Positions 1 to 8,772 are shown, counted from the first letter of the stretch. The stretch: 64,000 bases of DNA from Saprospiraceae bacterium (GCA_016714895.1 JADKBV010000004.1:558001-622000), one strand, 5' to 3'. Made by a program: numbers and translations. The notes: generated by a model from the sequence alone, not told the origin.

Positions 1-669
1 GCTTTGAAATTTAAAGAAATGGGTTTTCCTGTTCTTAAAGTAAAACTCGGCGAAAGACCTTCCAAAAAAGATGTTGACAGAATTAAAGCTATACGGAAAA
101 GTATAGGAGATGATCTGCCTTTGCGTATTGATGCCAATCAGGCATGGAATTATGCTGAGGCTAAATATGCCCTTCAGGCTATGGCTGATTTTAATATAGA
201 ACATTGCGAAGAACCGATTCAAGCCGGAAATATCTCTGATCAGAGACGATTGGTCGCGGAAAGTCCGATTCCTATTATGGCCGATGAAACCGTCTTTAAC
301 CACAAAGATGCTGCTTTGGTTATCAAAGAAGGTGCCGCAGATTCTTTCAATATAAAATTAGGAAAATCAGGAGGTATCACCAATGCCATGAAAATTGCAG
401 GTTTGGCTCAGGCTTGCGATATGTATTGTCAGGTAGGATCTTTCTCTGAATCCAGATTGGGAATTACTGCTTTGGTCCATTTTGATATGGCATGGGATAA
501 TATCATTTTCCATGATCTTGATTCTCCGCTTATGCTCTCTGAAGACCCTGTCATCGGTGGCATGGAGTACAGTAAAGACTGGCAGGTCACCGTTACGGAC
601 GATCCGGGTCATGGTGCCGATTTTGACCCTGTTTTTCTCCAGAAATTTGATATGCTTACGGTAAAATAA
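1..669 (+). CDS. Enolase-superfamily (MR/MLE) epimerase, probably dipeptide epimerase; 5' end outside window
   Basis: Only the C-terminal 222 residues are visible; the frame is open to base 1, so the capping domain and true start lie upstream. The barrel carries the muconate-lactonizing/dipeptide-epimerase signature: a KxK catalytic lysine pair (near residues 13-15), metal ligands in RIDANQAW (Asp ~43), HCEEPI (Glu ~69) and MADET (Asp ~94), and the opposite lysine in FNIKLGKSGG (~118). Members of this subgroup with a lysine on both faces epimerise the C-alpha of amino-acid derivatives, typically L-Ala-D/L-Glu and related dipeptides from murein. The following genes are a wall hydrolase and a D-amino-acid-dehydrogenase-like protein, which fits a cell-wall peptide role by inference. 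Other substrates of the subgroup (hydroxyproline derivatives, muconate) cannot be excluded. Confidence 0.8.
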   Translation, partial: ALKFKEMGFPVLKVKLGERPSKKDVDRIKAIRKSIGDDLPLRIDANQAWNYAEAKYALQAMADFNIEHCEEPIQAGNISDQRRLVAESPIPIMADETVFNHKDAALVIKEGAADSFNIKLGKSGGITNAMKIAGLAQACDMYCQVGSFSESRLGITALVHFDMAWDNIIFHDLDSPLMLSEDPVIGGMEYSKDWQVTVTDDPGHGADFDPVFLQKFDMLTVK

Positions 670-739
670 ACGTTTGGCAAACTTTTTGTATATAAAAATA
701 TGCACAGTTTAATCAATTCATATAAAAGTTTTTTGTAAT

Positions 740-1300
740 ATGTTTAAGTCCCTTTTGGTATTTATAATCGGCTCATTGTTATTCGCTTCATTTAACCATG
801 CCCCTGAAAGTGCTGCCAATGAATACATTGAACAGTATAAAGACCTGGCAGTAGTCGAAATGTACAGAACCGGAATTCCGGCCAGCATTACACTCGCACA
901 AGGATTACACGAGTCAAATTATGGTCTCAGTAAACTGGCTATTGAAGCTAACAATCATTTTGGCATAAAATGTAAATCCTGGTGGACTGGCAAAACATAC
1001 TTCCATAAAGATGATGATTTTGATGCCAACGGCAATCTGTTAGAATCTTGTTTCAGAGCTTACAGAAATACGGTAGATTCATATGTCGACAGATCGAATT
1101 TTTTAATGCAATCTGACAGATACAAACATCTTTTTTCTATTTCTAAAGATGACTATGCAAGCTGGGCTTACGGTCTAAAAGAAAGCGGATACGCAACAGA
1201 TCCTCAATACGCTCAAAAACTTATCGAAAAAATCATCCGCTACGAACTATATAAGTACGATCAATCCGAGGACCCTTTCAGACATCTTTTGAAAGATTAA
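740..1300 (+). CDS. Secreted glucosaminidase-domain murein hydrolase (GH73-like)
   Basis: 186 residues. An N-terminal hydrophobic signal segment (about residues 1-18) is followed by a single glucosaminidase domain. The motif ITLAQGLHESNYG around residue 58 supplies the expected catalytic glutamate, and NNHFGIKCKSWWTGKT plus the FRAYRNTVDSYVDRSNFL stretch are typical of bacterial endo-beta-N-acetylglucosaminidases that cut peptidoglycan glycan chains. There is no LysM or SH3 anchor, so this is a minimal soluble periplasmic or secreted form. It starts 70 bases after the epimerase gene and its stop is 2 bases before the next start, so it is very likely cotranscribed with the flavoprotein gene downstream. 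Confidence 0.85.
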   Translation: MFKSLLVFIIGSLLFASFNHAPESAANEYIEQYKDLAVVEMYRTGIPASITLAQGLHESNYGLSKLAIEANNHFGIKCKSWWTGKTYFHKDDDFDANGNLLESCFRAYRNTVDSYVDRSNFLMQSDRYKHLFSISKDDYASWAYGLKESGYATDPQYAQKLIEKIIRYELYKYDQSEDPFRHLLKD

Positions 1301-1302
1301 AA

Positions 1303-2547
1303 ATGGCTGATGTCGTCTTAGGTGCCGGTGTCATCGGTCTGCATACTGCATATTATCTTGCCAAAACAGGCAGAAAGGTAATTGTAGTTGATCAGAATTC
1401 GGCGGACAACAACTGTAGTTTTGGCAACGCCGGATATCTTTCTCCCAGTCATTTTATACCGCTCGCTACGCCGGGAATCGTTTGGCAAGGACTTAAATGG
1501 ATGCTCGACAATACCAGCCCTTTTTATATCAAACCAAGATTGGACGGCGCTCTTATGAAATGGGGTTACCATTTTTATAAAAGTGCCAACCACAAAAAGG
1601 TCACTGAAAATGCTCCGCACCTTTACAATCTTCTCCTCCTAAGTAGAAATCTGTCAATAGATCTTCACCGGGATCTGGATACAAATTACCCTTTTTATAC
1701 GGATGGCTGTCTCATGCTTTGTACCAATAATGAAAGTGTAAAACATGAAACTGACCTGGCCATGTTGGCAAAAAAAGATTTTGGTCTCGACATACCTTTG
1801 TTGTCAAACAAAGAGTTGAAAGAAATGGATCCTTTGATCAGTCAAAATGTCCTGGGAGCCGCTTATTATCCGATAGACTGCCATCTTCACCCGGGTCAAA
1901 TGATGTCCATACTGAAGGATTATCTGGTGAAAATGGGCGTTCAATTTTATTTCAATGAAAAAAATATTTCTTTCGAAAAAAAGGATCATAAAATCTCCAA
2001 AATCATTGGTGAAAATATATCTGTAAATCCTGAAAATATCATCATTGCTGCAGGTAGCTGGTCAGGCCAGGTCGCTGCATCCCTCGGAATTGACTTGCCG
2101 CTGCAAGCGGGCAAAGGCTACAGCTATACCTACAAAAATCAGGAAAAAAACATCAAATATCCTGCTATTCTGGTCGATCACCGGGTGGCTATGACGCCTT
2201 TGGGAACAGATCTCAGGGTCGGAGGCACCATGGAGGTCGCTGGTCTGGATCTTTCAATAAGTCAAAACAGAATTCCTCCTATCATCAATGCTGCCAATTA
2301 TTATTATGACGAACTGTCTTTATATTTACCAAAACCAACAGAAATTTGGTCAGGACTTCGTCCTTTGAGTCCGGACGGTCTTCCTTATATTGGCAAAACC
2401 AAAAGATTTGACAACCTTTTTTTCGGTTGTGGTCACGCTATGATAGGTATCTCTGCAGCTGCAGCTACCGGTTTATTGTTGAGTCAGCTTATTTCCGGCC
2501 AAAAAACTGAAATTCCTGTTTCTGCCTTCGATGTAAATCGTTTTTAA
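1303..2547 (+). CDS. FAD-dependent D-amino-acid dehydrogenase-like oxidoreductase
   Basis: 414 residues of the DAO fold. The Rossmann motif GAGVIG at residues 7-12 ends in an acidic residue of strand 2 (VVDQ), as expected for FAD binding. NAGYLSPSHFIPLATPG (from about 42) and GLRPLSPDGLPYIG near the C-terminus are the hallmarks of DadA-type D-amino-acid dehydrogenases, which oxidise D-amino acids to 2-oxo acids and pass electrons to the quinone pool. No signal or membrane segment is visible. The ATG lies 2 bases after the glucosaminidase stop, which implies translational coupling. In context it could consume D-amino acids released from murein. Hydroxyproline or sarcosine-type substrates are the main alternatives. 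Confidence 0.75.
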   Translation: MADVVLGAGVIGLHTAYYLAKTGRKVIVVDQNSADNNCSFGNAGYLSPSHFIPLATPGIVWQGLKWMLDNTSPFYIKPRLDGALMKWGYHFYKSANHKKVTENAPHLYNLLLLSRNLSIDLHRDLDTNYPFYTDGCLMLCTNNESVKHETDLAMLAKKDFGLDIPLLSNKELKEMDPLISQNVLGAAYYPIDCHLHPGQMMSILKDYLVKMGVQFYFNEKNISFEKKDHKISKIIGENISVNPENIIIAAGSWSGQVAASLGIDLPLQAGKGYSYTYKNQEKNIKYPAILVDHRVAMTPLGTDLRVGGTMEVAGLDLSISQNRIPPIINAANYYYDELSLYLPKPTEIWSGLRPLSPDGLPYIGKTKRFDNLFFGCGHAMIGISAAAATGLLLSQLISGQKTEIPVSAFDVNRF

Positions 2548-2599
2548 AAACCCCTTCCAACATCATTCTGTCATCCTGATTTTATGTAGCCCTCCAATA

Positions 2600-2631
2600 T
2601 TTGGGTAGGAACAAGTATTTTTTTACCTTTG
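2600..2631 (+). promoter_or_regulatory. Bacteroidota-type housekeeping promoter of thrS
   Basis: TTTG at 2600-2603 and TACCTTTG at 2624-2631 are separated by 20 bases and match the Bacteroidota -33/-7 consensus (TTTG, 19-21 bases, TAnnTTTG). The -7 element ends 20 bases before the thrS ATG, implying a very short leader. This is the best two-part match noticed in the window. Confidence 0.7.
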
Positions 2632-2651
2632 CAGAATAATTTGTTTTTATT

Positions 2652-4586
2652 ATGTCAATGATCAATATTACCCTTCCGGATGGAAGTATCCGTCAGTACC
2701 CAAAAGGAACTTCTTCCATGGAAATCGCCACCTCCATCAGTGAAGGTCTGGCTAGAAATGTATTATCCGCCTCTGTTAATGGTGAAGTTTGGGACGCTTC
2801 CAGACCTATTTTTTCAGATGCTTCCGTTAAACTGTTCACCTGGAATGATAAAGAAGGAAAAGCAACGTATTGGCACTCCTCGGCACACCTCATGGCCGAA
2901 GCTTTGGAAGCGCTTTATCCCGGCACTAAATTTGGTATTGGCCCTGCCATTGACACAGGGTTTTATTACGATGTTGACACAGGTGACAAAACACTGACAC
3001 CGGCAGATCTTCCGAAAATCGAAGAAAAAATGCTTGAATTGGCAAAAAATAAAAGCCAATACATCAGAAAAGAAGTTTCTAAAGACGATGCTATCCGTTT
3101 TTTTACCGAAAAAAAGGATGAATATAAAATTGAATTGCTTCAGGACCTACAAGATGGACAGATTACTTTTTACTCTCAAGGCAATTTTACGGATCTGTGT
3201 AAAGGACCACACATTCCCGATACATCTTCCATCAAAGCGGTAAAACTTATGAATCTTGCCGGCGCTTATTGGAGAGGTGACGAAAAACGCAAACAAATGA
3301 CGCGGATTTATGCGGTCACTTTCCCGAAAGCCAAAGAACTGACTGAATATCTGGAGTTATTGGAAGAAGCAAAAAAAAGAGACCACAGAAAATTAGGTGC
3401 AGAACTCGAACTGTTTATGTTTTCTGAAAAAGTAGGTCAGGGTCTTCCCATTTGGTTGCCCAAAGGAACTCAGTTGAGAGAAAGATTACAGAATTTTTTG
3501 CGCGCCGAACAGGAAAAACAAGGCTATCAAATGGTAGTTACCCCACATATAGGAAGTAAATCGTTGTACGAAACTTCCGGTCATTATGCCAAATACGGGG
3601 CTGACAGTTTTCAACCCATCCACACACCTAAAGAAGGGGAAGAGTTTTTACTCAAACCCATGAATTGCCCTCACCACTGCGAAATATACGGTCACAGGCC
3701 TCGATCTTACAGAGAATTACCGCTCAGAATCGGAGAGTTCGGGACGGTTTATCGTTACGAACAAAGCGGCGAATTGCACGGATTGTCCAGAGTACGTGGA
3801 TTTACACAGGATGATGCCCACATATTTTGTACGGTAGACCAGGTCAAAGGAGAGTTTCTTAAAGTACTTGAACTCACGACCATGGTGATTAAAAAAATGG
3901 GTTTTGAAAATTTTACAGCACAGATTTCTTTGCGCGATCCGGACAATCCGGAAAAATATATCGGCTCTGATGAAAACTGGAACGCTGCTGAAAAAGCAAT
4001 CATCGAAGCTACCTCAGAAGTGGATTTAATCACAACCACTGAATTGGGTGAAGCTGCCTTCTACGGTCCTAAACTGGACTTTATGATCAAAGATGCTTTG
4101 GGCCGTTCCTGGCAATTGGGTACCATCCAGGTGGATTACAACCTTCCGGAAAGGTTTGGCCTCGAATATATTGGTGCTGACAACCAGCCGCATCGTCCGG
4201 TGATGATTCACAGAGCGCCTTTCGGGTCAATGGAACGATTTATTTCTATTCTGATCGAACATACAGCCGGTAAATTTCCGCTGTGGCTTACACCGGACCA
4301 GTACGCCTTACTTCCGATTTCAGACAAATGGATTCCTTATTGTGAAGAGATTAAACAGGAATTGGCAAAACACGATATCCGCGGTTTTATTGACGAAAGA
4401 GCAGAGTCCATCGGTCGTAAAATCAGAGATACTGAGTTAAAACGTGTTCCTTATATGTTGATCATCGGTGACAAAGAAGCTGAAAATCAATCGGTTTCCG
4501 TACGTCGCCAGGGAGAAGGTGACCTCGGTACGATGTCGGTAAGTGAATTTGTTGCACATTTTACAGAAAAATTATCGGAGGTTTAA
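2652..4586 (+). CDS. thrS: Threonyl-tRNA synthetase
   Basis: 644 residues, the full bacterial length. Domains in order: TGS (1-62, starting with ITLPDGSIRQYPKG), the editing/SAD domain with HxxxH at H75 and H79 for hydrolysing mischarged Ser-tRNA, the class II core with LLKPMNCPHHCEIY (zinc and threonine site), GEFGTVYRYEQSGELHGLSRVRGF (motif 2) and MIHRAPFGSMERF (motif 3), and the C-terminal anticodon-binding domain. It charges tRNA-Thr in the cytoplasm. An upstream ATG-containing start (MSMINIT) and an alternative start two codons later are both possible. Unlike many genomes, no infC-rpmI-rplT follows; the next gene is convergent. It has its own promoter with a 20-base leader. Confidence 0.98.
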   Translation: MSMINITLPDGSIRQYPKGTSSMEIATSISEGLARNVLSASVNGEVWDASRPIFSDASVKLFTWNDKEGKATYWHSSAHLMAEALEALYPGTKFGIGPAIDTGFYYDVDTGDKTLTPADLPKIEEKMLELAKNKSQYIRKEVSKDDAIRFFTEKKDEYKIELLQDLQDGQITFYSQGNFTDLCKGPHIPDTSSIKAVKLMNLAGAYWRGDEKRKQMTRIYAVTFPKAKELTEYLELLEEAKKRDHRKLGAELELFMFSEKVGQGLPIWLPKGTQLRERLQNFLRAEQEKQGYQMVVTPHIGSKSLYETSGHYAKYGADSFQPIHTPKEGEEFLLKPMNCPHHCEIYGHRPRSYRELPLRIGEFGTVYRYEQSGELHGLSRVRGFTQDDAHIFCTVDQVKGEFLKVLELTTMVIKKMGFENFTAQISLRDPDNPEKYIGSDENWNAAEKAIIEATSEVDLITTTELGEAAFYGPKLDFMIKDALGRSWQLGTIQVDYNLPERFGLEYIGADNQPHRPVMIHRAPFGSMERFISILIEHTAGKFPLWLTPDQYALLPISDKWIPYCEEIKQELAKHDIRGFIDERAESIGRKIRDTELKRVPYMLIIGDKEAENQSVSVRRQGEGDLGTMSVSEFVAHFTEKLSEV

Positions 4587-4602
4587 TTTGGGTTAAACCT
4601 TC
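4577..4602 (+). terminator. Hairpin over the thrS stop codon (weak terminator candidate)
   Basis: GGAGGTTTAA at 4577-4586 pairs with TTAAACCTTC at 4593-4602 around a 6-base loop, giving a 10-bp stem with one G-T pair that contains the thrS stop codon. No clear T-run follows on either strand, so a function in termination is uncertain. It sits between convergent genes. Confidence 0.35.
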
Positions 4603-4633
4603 TAAATTCCCTTTTTGACGAAAGTCAAAAAAC

Positions 4634-5020
4634 TTACCTGATGGTATCGGGTTTTTGTTTGCGAAATTCCATTTTGCCAGAATCTCTTTGTATTTTCCAC
4701 AAAAATGAGTCTTTGAATACCGGTTCTGCTCTCTGAAAATCCACAATTTCAATCACACCTTTTGAAGCAGGTTTATCCGGTTTGAGCGGAAAATAAATCG
4801 AATCGTTTAGGCTGATTTGTATTTGTTCTGAAAACAAAGAATCGACATACAATTCTGCTTTGGTGACTGCCTCTTCACGACATCTCAGCATCACCTCTTC
4901 CAGATAGTCTTTCTTTTTTTCTGCCAGTTTTTTTAATACAATAGGGTCGTCAGGAGAAGCTTCCTGCAAACAGGAACAACAACTAAAAACCAACAAAATT
5001 CCGACAATCCCTTTATTCAT
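4634..5020 (-). CDS. Small lipoprotein of unknown function (second of pair after lptB)
   Basis: 128 residues from the ATG at 5018-5020, which places a signal peptide (MNKGIVGILLVF) directly at the N-terminus and a lipobox ending in Cys (FSCCSC) near residue 15. An in-frame upstream ATG at 5044 would add eight residues before the signal and is less likely. The mature part is charged and helical (KKLAEKKKDYLEEVMLRCREE), then continues with a region that reads like a small beta domain. No family was recognised. The start overlaps the end of the preceding lipoprotein gene by 8 bases, so translation is probably coupled. Placement behind lptB suggests, without proof, an envelope role. Confidence 0.7.
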   Translation of the reverse strand: MNKGIVGILLVFSCCSCLQEASPDDPIVLKKLAEKKKDYLEEVMLRCREEAVTKAELYVDSLFSEQIQISLNDSIYFPLKPDKPASKGVIEIVDFQRAEPVFKDSFLWKIQRDSGKMEFRKQKPDTIR

Positions 5021-5264
5021 AAGTTTTTCTGAAATAGTATTCAAATTCTTCGAGATAGACGTCCTGAAGTGAATCTACAGCCATCTGATACATAGAATCT
5101 TTTTGCGTCCTGCATATAGAATCTCCCTTCAATCTCAAAGTATTCAATTGCCTTGCATACAAAGTATCCACAATATATCGTTGTTCGGGAGACAATTGTT
5201 CCCCGTCCTGACACGACATCAGCCCGAAAAAAATCAGTATTCCTGCTTTAAAAATGTTCTTCAC
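5013..5264 (-). CDS. Very small lipoprotein of unknown function (first of pair after lptB)
   Basis: 83 residues. The N-terminus MKNIFKAGILIFFGLMSC is a lipoprotein signal with lipobox L-M-S-C at residue 18. The mature 65 residues are hydrophilic and probably helical (SPEQRYIVDTLYARQLNTLR, then DSMYQMAVDSLQDVYLEEF). No family was recognised. Its ATG lies inside the end of lptB (17-base overlap) and its stop overlaps the next small lipoprotein by 8 bases. The two products resemble each other only in general design: lipid anchor plus acidic helix. They may be partners of the same envelope process. Confidence 0.7.
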   Translation of the reverse strand: MKNIFKAGILIFFGLMSCQDGEQLSPEQRYIVDTLYARQLNTLRLKGDSICRTQKDSMYQMAVDSLQDVYLEEFEYYFRKTYE

Positions 5265-6003
5265 TGAAGTCGATGATTTTTCTTTTCAATTCAAAATTTT
5301 TGCCAAGGTACACTTTTCGGACAACTTCATCTTCAGCAAGTACTTCTGCTGTTCCTTCGCGTAATATCTGTCCTTCAAACATCAGATAAGCCCTGTCGGT
5401 GATCGATAAAGTCTCCTGAACGTTGTGGTCTGTGATCAGAATACCGATATTTTTGGTTTTGAGCTTTGCGACGATATATTGGATATCTTCGACAGCAATT
5501 GGATCAATACCGGCAAAAGGCTCATCCAACAGGATAAATTTCGGGTTTGAAGCCAAAGAACGGGCGATTTCTGTCCGGCGTCGTTCACCACCTGATAACG
5601 AATCTCCAACGTTTTTGCGTACCTTGTCCAGTCTGAACTCTGCCAAAAGGCTCTCCCTTTTTTCGAATCTTTCTTCTTTGCTCATTGGCATCATCTCCAG
5701 AACTGCCATGATATTGTCTTCGACACTCAACTTACGGAAGACACTTGGTTCCTGAGGCAAATATCCCACACCTTTTTGTGCCCTTTTGTACATGGCATCG
5801 CTTGTCACCTCTTCATCATCTAAATAAACGTGGCCTGAAGTCGGCGAAACAAATCCAACCATCATGTAAAACGTAGTGGTTTTACCGGCGCCGTTAGGTC
5901 CCAGTAAGCCTACGATTTCTCCCTGAGAAACATGGACGGAAACTTCTTTGACCACTTGTCGTGCCCCATAAAACTTGACTAATTTTTCAGACCTGAACTT
6001 CAT
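5248..6003 (-). CDS. lptB: LPS export ABC transporter ATPase LptB
   Basis: 251 residues, the normal LptB length. Walker A GPNGAGKTT at 35-43, signature LSGGE at 136-140, Walker B ILLDEP at about 157-162 and the switch histidine in TDHNV are all present. The GAGKTTTFYMMVG and PSVFRKLSV stretches are typical of LptB rather than of general ABC ATPases. It powers extraction of lipopolysaccharide from the inner membrane together with LptF/LptG, which are not in this window. The start overlaps the stop of the upstream Ig-like lipoprotein gene by 4 bases and the end overlaps a small lipoprotein gene, so four genes form one tight minus-strand operon. Confidence 0.95.
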   Translation of the reverse strand: MKFRSEKLVKFYGARQVVKEVSVHVSQGEIVGLLGPNGAGKTTTFYMMVGFVSPTSGHVYLDDEEVTSDAMYKRAQKGVGYLPQEPSVFRKLSVEDNIMAVLEMMPMSKEERFEKRESLLAEFRLDKVRKNVGDSLSGGERRRTEIARSLASNPKFILLDEPFAGIDPIAVEDIQYIVAKLKTKNIGILITDHNVQETLSITDRAYLMFEGQILREGTAEVLAEDEVVRKVYLGKNFELKRKIIDFSEEHF

Positions 6004-7670
6004 TTTTTAATATTTTTATCGGTTTGAACAGGAATTGTATCCAATACGTCGTTCGGTGATAACCATTTTATCGGCACTTCATTTTCTCTGTTGATTTCCG
6101 GACGTTCTATTTTATATATTTTCATCTTTTCGGGTTGGGTTTTTTCCCAATAATTACCGGGATCACGGACGGAATTTCTATTTTTATCCTCAATGACCTC
6201 AAGCGAATAAACATCAGGGACTACCGAACTGTACTTTTTAGTAAAAGAAGCCATTTGCGAAATGGAAAATGTATCCATAATGTTTTCACCTCTTTTCAAC
6301 ATCACAAAATAGTGTTTTGTGGAATCAAATGATGAAAAATCCATTAGCAAACCTGATGTTTGATTTTGGGACAGGCATTTAAAAGATAATTTTGTCGAAT
6401 CCATAGTTTGTCCGTAAATATCCGTTAATGATGTGGAATCAAACATAACTTTATACGGCATATTCACCCTCCATTTTCCCTTTACAGATACATTCATCCG
6501 GTTTTCAGAAAGCCCGAATGTGAGCCCTGCCACTTCGCCCAAAGTATCCGAAAGGCTCCATTTTTCTGTAAAAAGGGTATCTAATGGTGCAGAAAACTGA
6601 AATGTCAGGCTATCCGATGGCAAAAGATTCGGAGACAGATTGTGGTAACTCAGCAACAAAGGTTTTGGTTTGTTTTTACCCTCTTTTAACGGGGTTTTTA
6701 CCTTGATTGTATCGTTTCCGGCGATTATATCAAAGGACTCCAGATTGGTATTATAAAAAACTTTTAACGTGTCTTTTACCGGTTTAACATATAATTTCTC
6801 CTGACCCCCCATACTAACTGGTCTGATATTTTCCGGATTTGAATTATATACCAGATCAACTACGCCGAAAGTTTTTAAGTTTTTGGCTAATAGTTTTTGT
6901 TTGACCCTTGGATTGGACACCAAAATGATATGTTCTGTTTTTTGGGAACTGGTATCCAGGACGATTAATGAATCCGGAAAACCGATTTTTTCCGATTCAA
7001 GATCATATTTAAGATTGACATTTTTATCCACCAAAGCCAACATTTTAAAGGTATCAGCTTTGATATTTTTGAAAGTAAAACTACCCGACTTATCCGTTTT
7101 TGTTGAATAATATGGTTTTTCTTTCGCTACTATGGAATCAAAATGTGTATCGTACAATAACACCTGGACGTTTTCAGCAGGTGTAAAATCAATGGCATCG
7201 TATATTTTGCCACTCATCGTCAGACTGTCCAGAACGTCGCCGGTAGAAAACACATAACTGAAGTTTGTCAGCTTGTTGCCTTCATGAAAATCGACGATAG
7301 CTTCCGCAAAATTGATGGTATAGGTTACATCAGGCCGGAGCACTTCACTTTCGTGAAATGAAAAAGTCACCTTTTTACCTCTGCCCGTCACTTTGGGCAG
7401 ATAAACGAGCGGAGGTGAAACCAAAACCTGTTTTTGGGCTTCTTTAACTTCCACATATTCGTCAAAAAACATGATAATGTCTTGTTTGACAAATCGTGTT
7501 TGAAAATGAGGCGTTGATTTCAGGGAATCCTGTACCGGAGGTTTTTTATCTATAGGTCCGGATAATAGTTTTCCGGTACTTGCGCAGGAAGTCAAAACAA
7601 CCACGTACCAGACTGCTGTCACGAATGAAATTATTAGTATCCTGAAATATATGGCCTCTTTGATATTCAT
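6000..7670 (-). CDS. Ig-like (SbsA-type) domain lipoprotein upstream of lptB
   Basis: 556 residues from the ATG at 7668-7670; the frame is open to 7739 but the shorter start places the signal segment and the lipobox (VVVLTSC, Cys at about residue 29) near the N-terminus. Residues about 60-150 look like a bacterial Ig-like domain (FFDEYVEV, TYTINFAEAIVDFHEGN, ending FSTGD). The next section resembles a prealbumin-like carboxypeptidase-regulatory fold (KSGSFTFKNIKADTFKMLALVDKN). The remainder is beta-rich and ends with EDKNRNSVRDPGNYW. Proteins of this layout are common in Bacteroidota with no proven function. The 4-base overlap with lptB suggests an envelope or LPS-related role, by inference. 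Confidence 0.8.
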   Translation of the reverse strand: MNIKEAIYFRILIISFVTAVWYVVVLTSCASTGKLLSGPIDKKPPVQDSLKSTPHFQTRFVKQDIIMFFDEYVEVKEAQKQVLVSPPLVYLPKVTGRGKKVTFSFHESEVLRPDVTYTINFAEAIVDFHEGNKLTNFSYVFSTGDVLDSLTMSGKIYDAIDFTPAENVQVLLYDTHFDSIVAKEKPYYSTKTDKSGSFTFKNIKADTFKMLALVDKNVNLKYDLESEKIGFPDSLIVLDTSSQKTEHIILVSNPRVKQKLLAKNLKTFGVVDLVYNSNPENIRPVSMGGQEKLYVKPVKDTLKVFYNTNLESFDIIAGNDTIKVKTPLKEGKNKPKPLLLSYHNLSPNLLPSDSLTFQFSAPLDTLFTEKWSLSDTLGEVAGLTFGLSENRMNVSVKGKWRVNMPYKVMFDSTSLTDIYGQTMDSTKLSFKCLSQNQTSGLLMDFSSFDSTKHYFVMLKRGENIMDTFSISQMASFTKKYSSVVPDVYSLEVIEDKNRNSVRDPGNYWEKTQPEKMKIYKIERPEINRENEVPIKWLSPNDVLDTIPVQTDKNIKK

Positions 7671-8067
7671 GAATTTGATAAAACGTGCAAAAATACACAT
7701 ATCTCCGTTAATGGTCAGTTTTCGGTAATTGATTAACACGGATTTAATGGATTTGAGTGCCTGGTTTTAAAATGAAAATAAAATAAGCTTCATATAAATA
7801 CTTTTTTAACCGTCTTTTATATTAGCAGTTTTTTCTAATTTTAACAATAAAAAATTCTAAGTTTTTTTGTAGTTTTGTCATTAAAACATAAGCTTTTTCA
7901 ATCATTTTTTGTTACTATTATCAAAAATAAATCAAATGTGTTAATTTTGCTTAACAGTATTTTAACAACAAAAATGACACTTTTTTCCGATTCAACTGTT
8001 TTTAGCATTATATTTGCATTCTATTTGCAAGTAAACGTTATTTTTAAACCATAAAAGATATTTTATA
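7671..8067. other. AT-rich divergent intergenic region
   Basis: No gene of credible length. It separates the minus-strand lptB operon from the plus-strand DUF1573 gene. On the plus strand it holds three TAnnTTTG matches (7870-7877, 7942-7949 and 8009-8016). The last is the best placed for the DUF1573 gene. No clear -33 partner was found for any of them, and such AT-rich sequence produces chance matches. Confidence 0.5.
8009..8016 (+). promoter_or_regulatory. Candidate -7 element for the DUF1573 gene
   Basis: TATATTTG matches the Bacteroidota -7 consensus TAnnTTTG and lies 51 bases before the start codon. The -33 region is T-rich but lacks a clear TTTG, so only the -7 half is supported. Confidence 0.45.
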
Positions 8068-8598
8068 ATGAAACAATTGTTTTTATTCTTATTAGTTGCT
8101 TTTGTTAGTTACAACGGATTTTCTCAAGCCACTGAAAAGGCAGCAATTCCGGTTCCTGTTCAGGCTGAAAAAGTGAACGTTCAAAAAAATGCAGTAAATA
8201 CTGCGGCGCCAAAAGTTGAAGAAGTTGTCGAAAGAACCAATGCTAAAATGACTTTTGAAACGATGATGGTTGAATATGGTACTATTCAGCAAAAAAGCGA
8301 ACCATTAAGAACTGTAAAATTTACCAATACAGGTACTGACCCACTTATCATTAAAAGTGCTCAGGGATCTTGCGGTTGTACCGTTCCTGTTTGGCCTAAA
8401 GATCCTATTCTGCCTGGTCAAAGCAGTGTTATCGAAGTGAGATATGACACAAACAGAGTTGGTAAAATCAACAAATCAATCACCATCACTACCAATGAAG
8501 GTCCTGAAAAACACATCCTTCAGGTTGTAGGTGAAGTGTTAAAAGTTGAAGAAGAAATGGTTGTTCCTGCTCCTGCACCAAGTGTAATCAAAGGATAA
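8068..8598 (+). CDS. Secreted DUF1573 domain protein
   Basis: 176 residues. An N-terminal signal peptide (about 1-19, ending near YNGFSQA) is followed by a low-complexity Ala/Pro/Val/Lys linker (20-60) and one DUF1573 domain (about 68-160). The latter has the family pattern of a small Ig-like beta sandwich: YGTIQQKSEPLRTVKFTNTG, then SAQGSCGCTVPVWPKDPILPGQ and VRYDTNRVGKINKSITITTN. The C-terminus is Pro/Ala-rich. The domain is widespread in Bacteroidota; its function is unknown and the protein is probably periplasmic or surface located. It is monocistronic, with its own promoter candidate and a strong terminator directly behind, which hints at high independent expression. Confidence 0.88.
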   Translation: MKQLFLFLLVAFVSYNGFSQATEKAAIPVPVQAEKVNVQKNAVNTAAPKVEEVVERTNAKMTFETMMVEYGTIQQKSEPLRTVKFTNTGTDPLIIKSAQGSCGCTVPVWPKDPILPGQSSVIEVRYDTNRVGKINKSITITTNEGPEKHILQVVGEVLKVEEEMVVPAPAPSVIKG

Positions 8599-8620
8599 TA
8601 TTTCTTTTAAGAATATAAAA

Positions 8621-8656
8621 AACCTCTTTCTGATGTTCAGAAAGAGGTTTTTTTTT
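8621..8656 (+). terminator. Strong rho-independent terminator after the DUF1573 gene
   Basis: A perfect 13-bp stem (AACCTCTTTCTGA at 8621-8633 with its complement at 8637-8649) closes a 3-base loop and runs into a T-tract to 8656. It lies 22 bases after the stop codon. Confidence 0.92.
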
Positions 8657-8772
8657 ATTTGTTCCATTGATACCTTACATCCTCACCAATTTCTAAAACT
8701 ACATTTACTATATGTTTCTTTCATTTCTTTTTTAAACTTTATTCACCTTTACACTTTTGCAATCCATAATCT

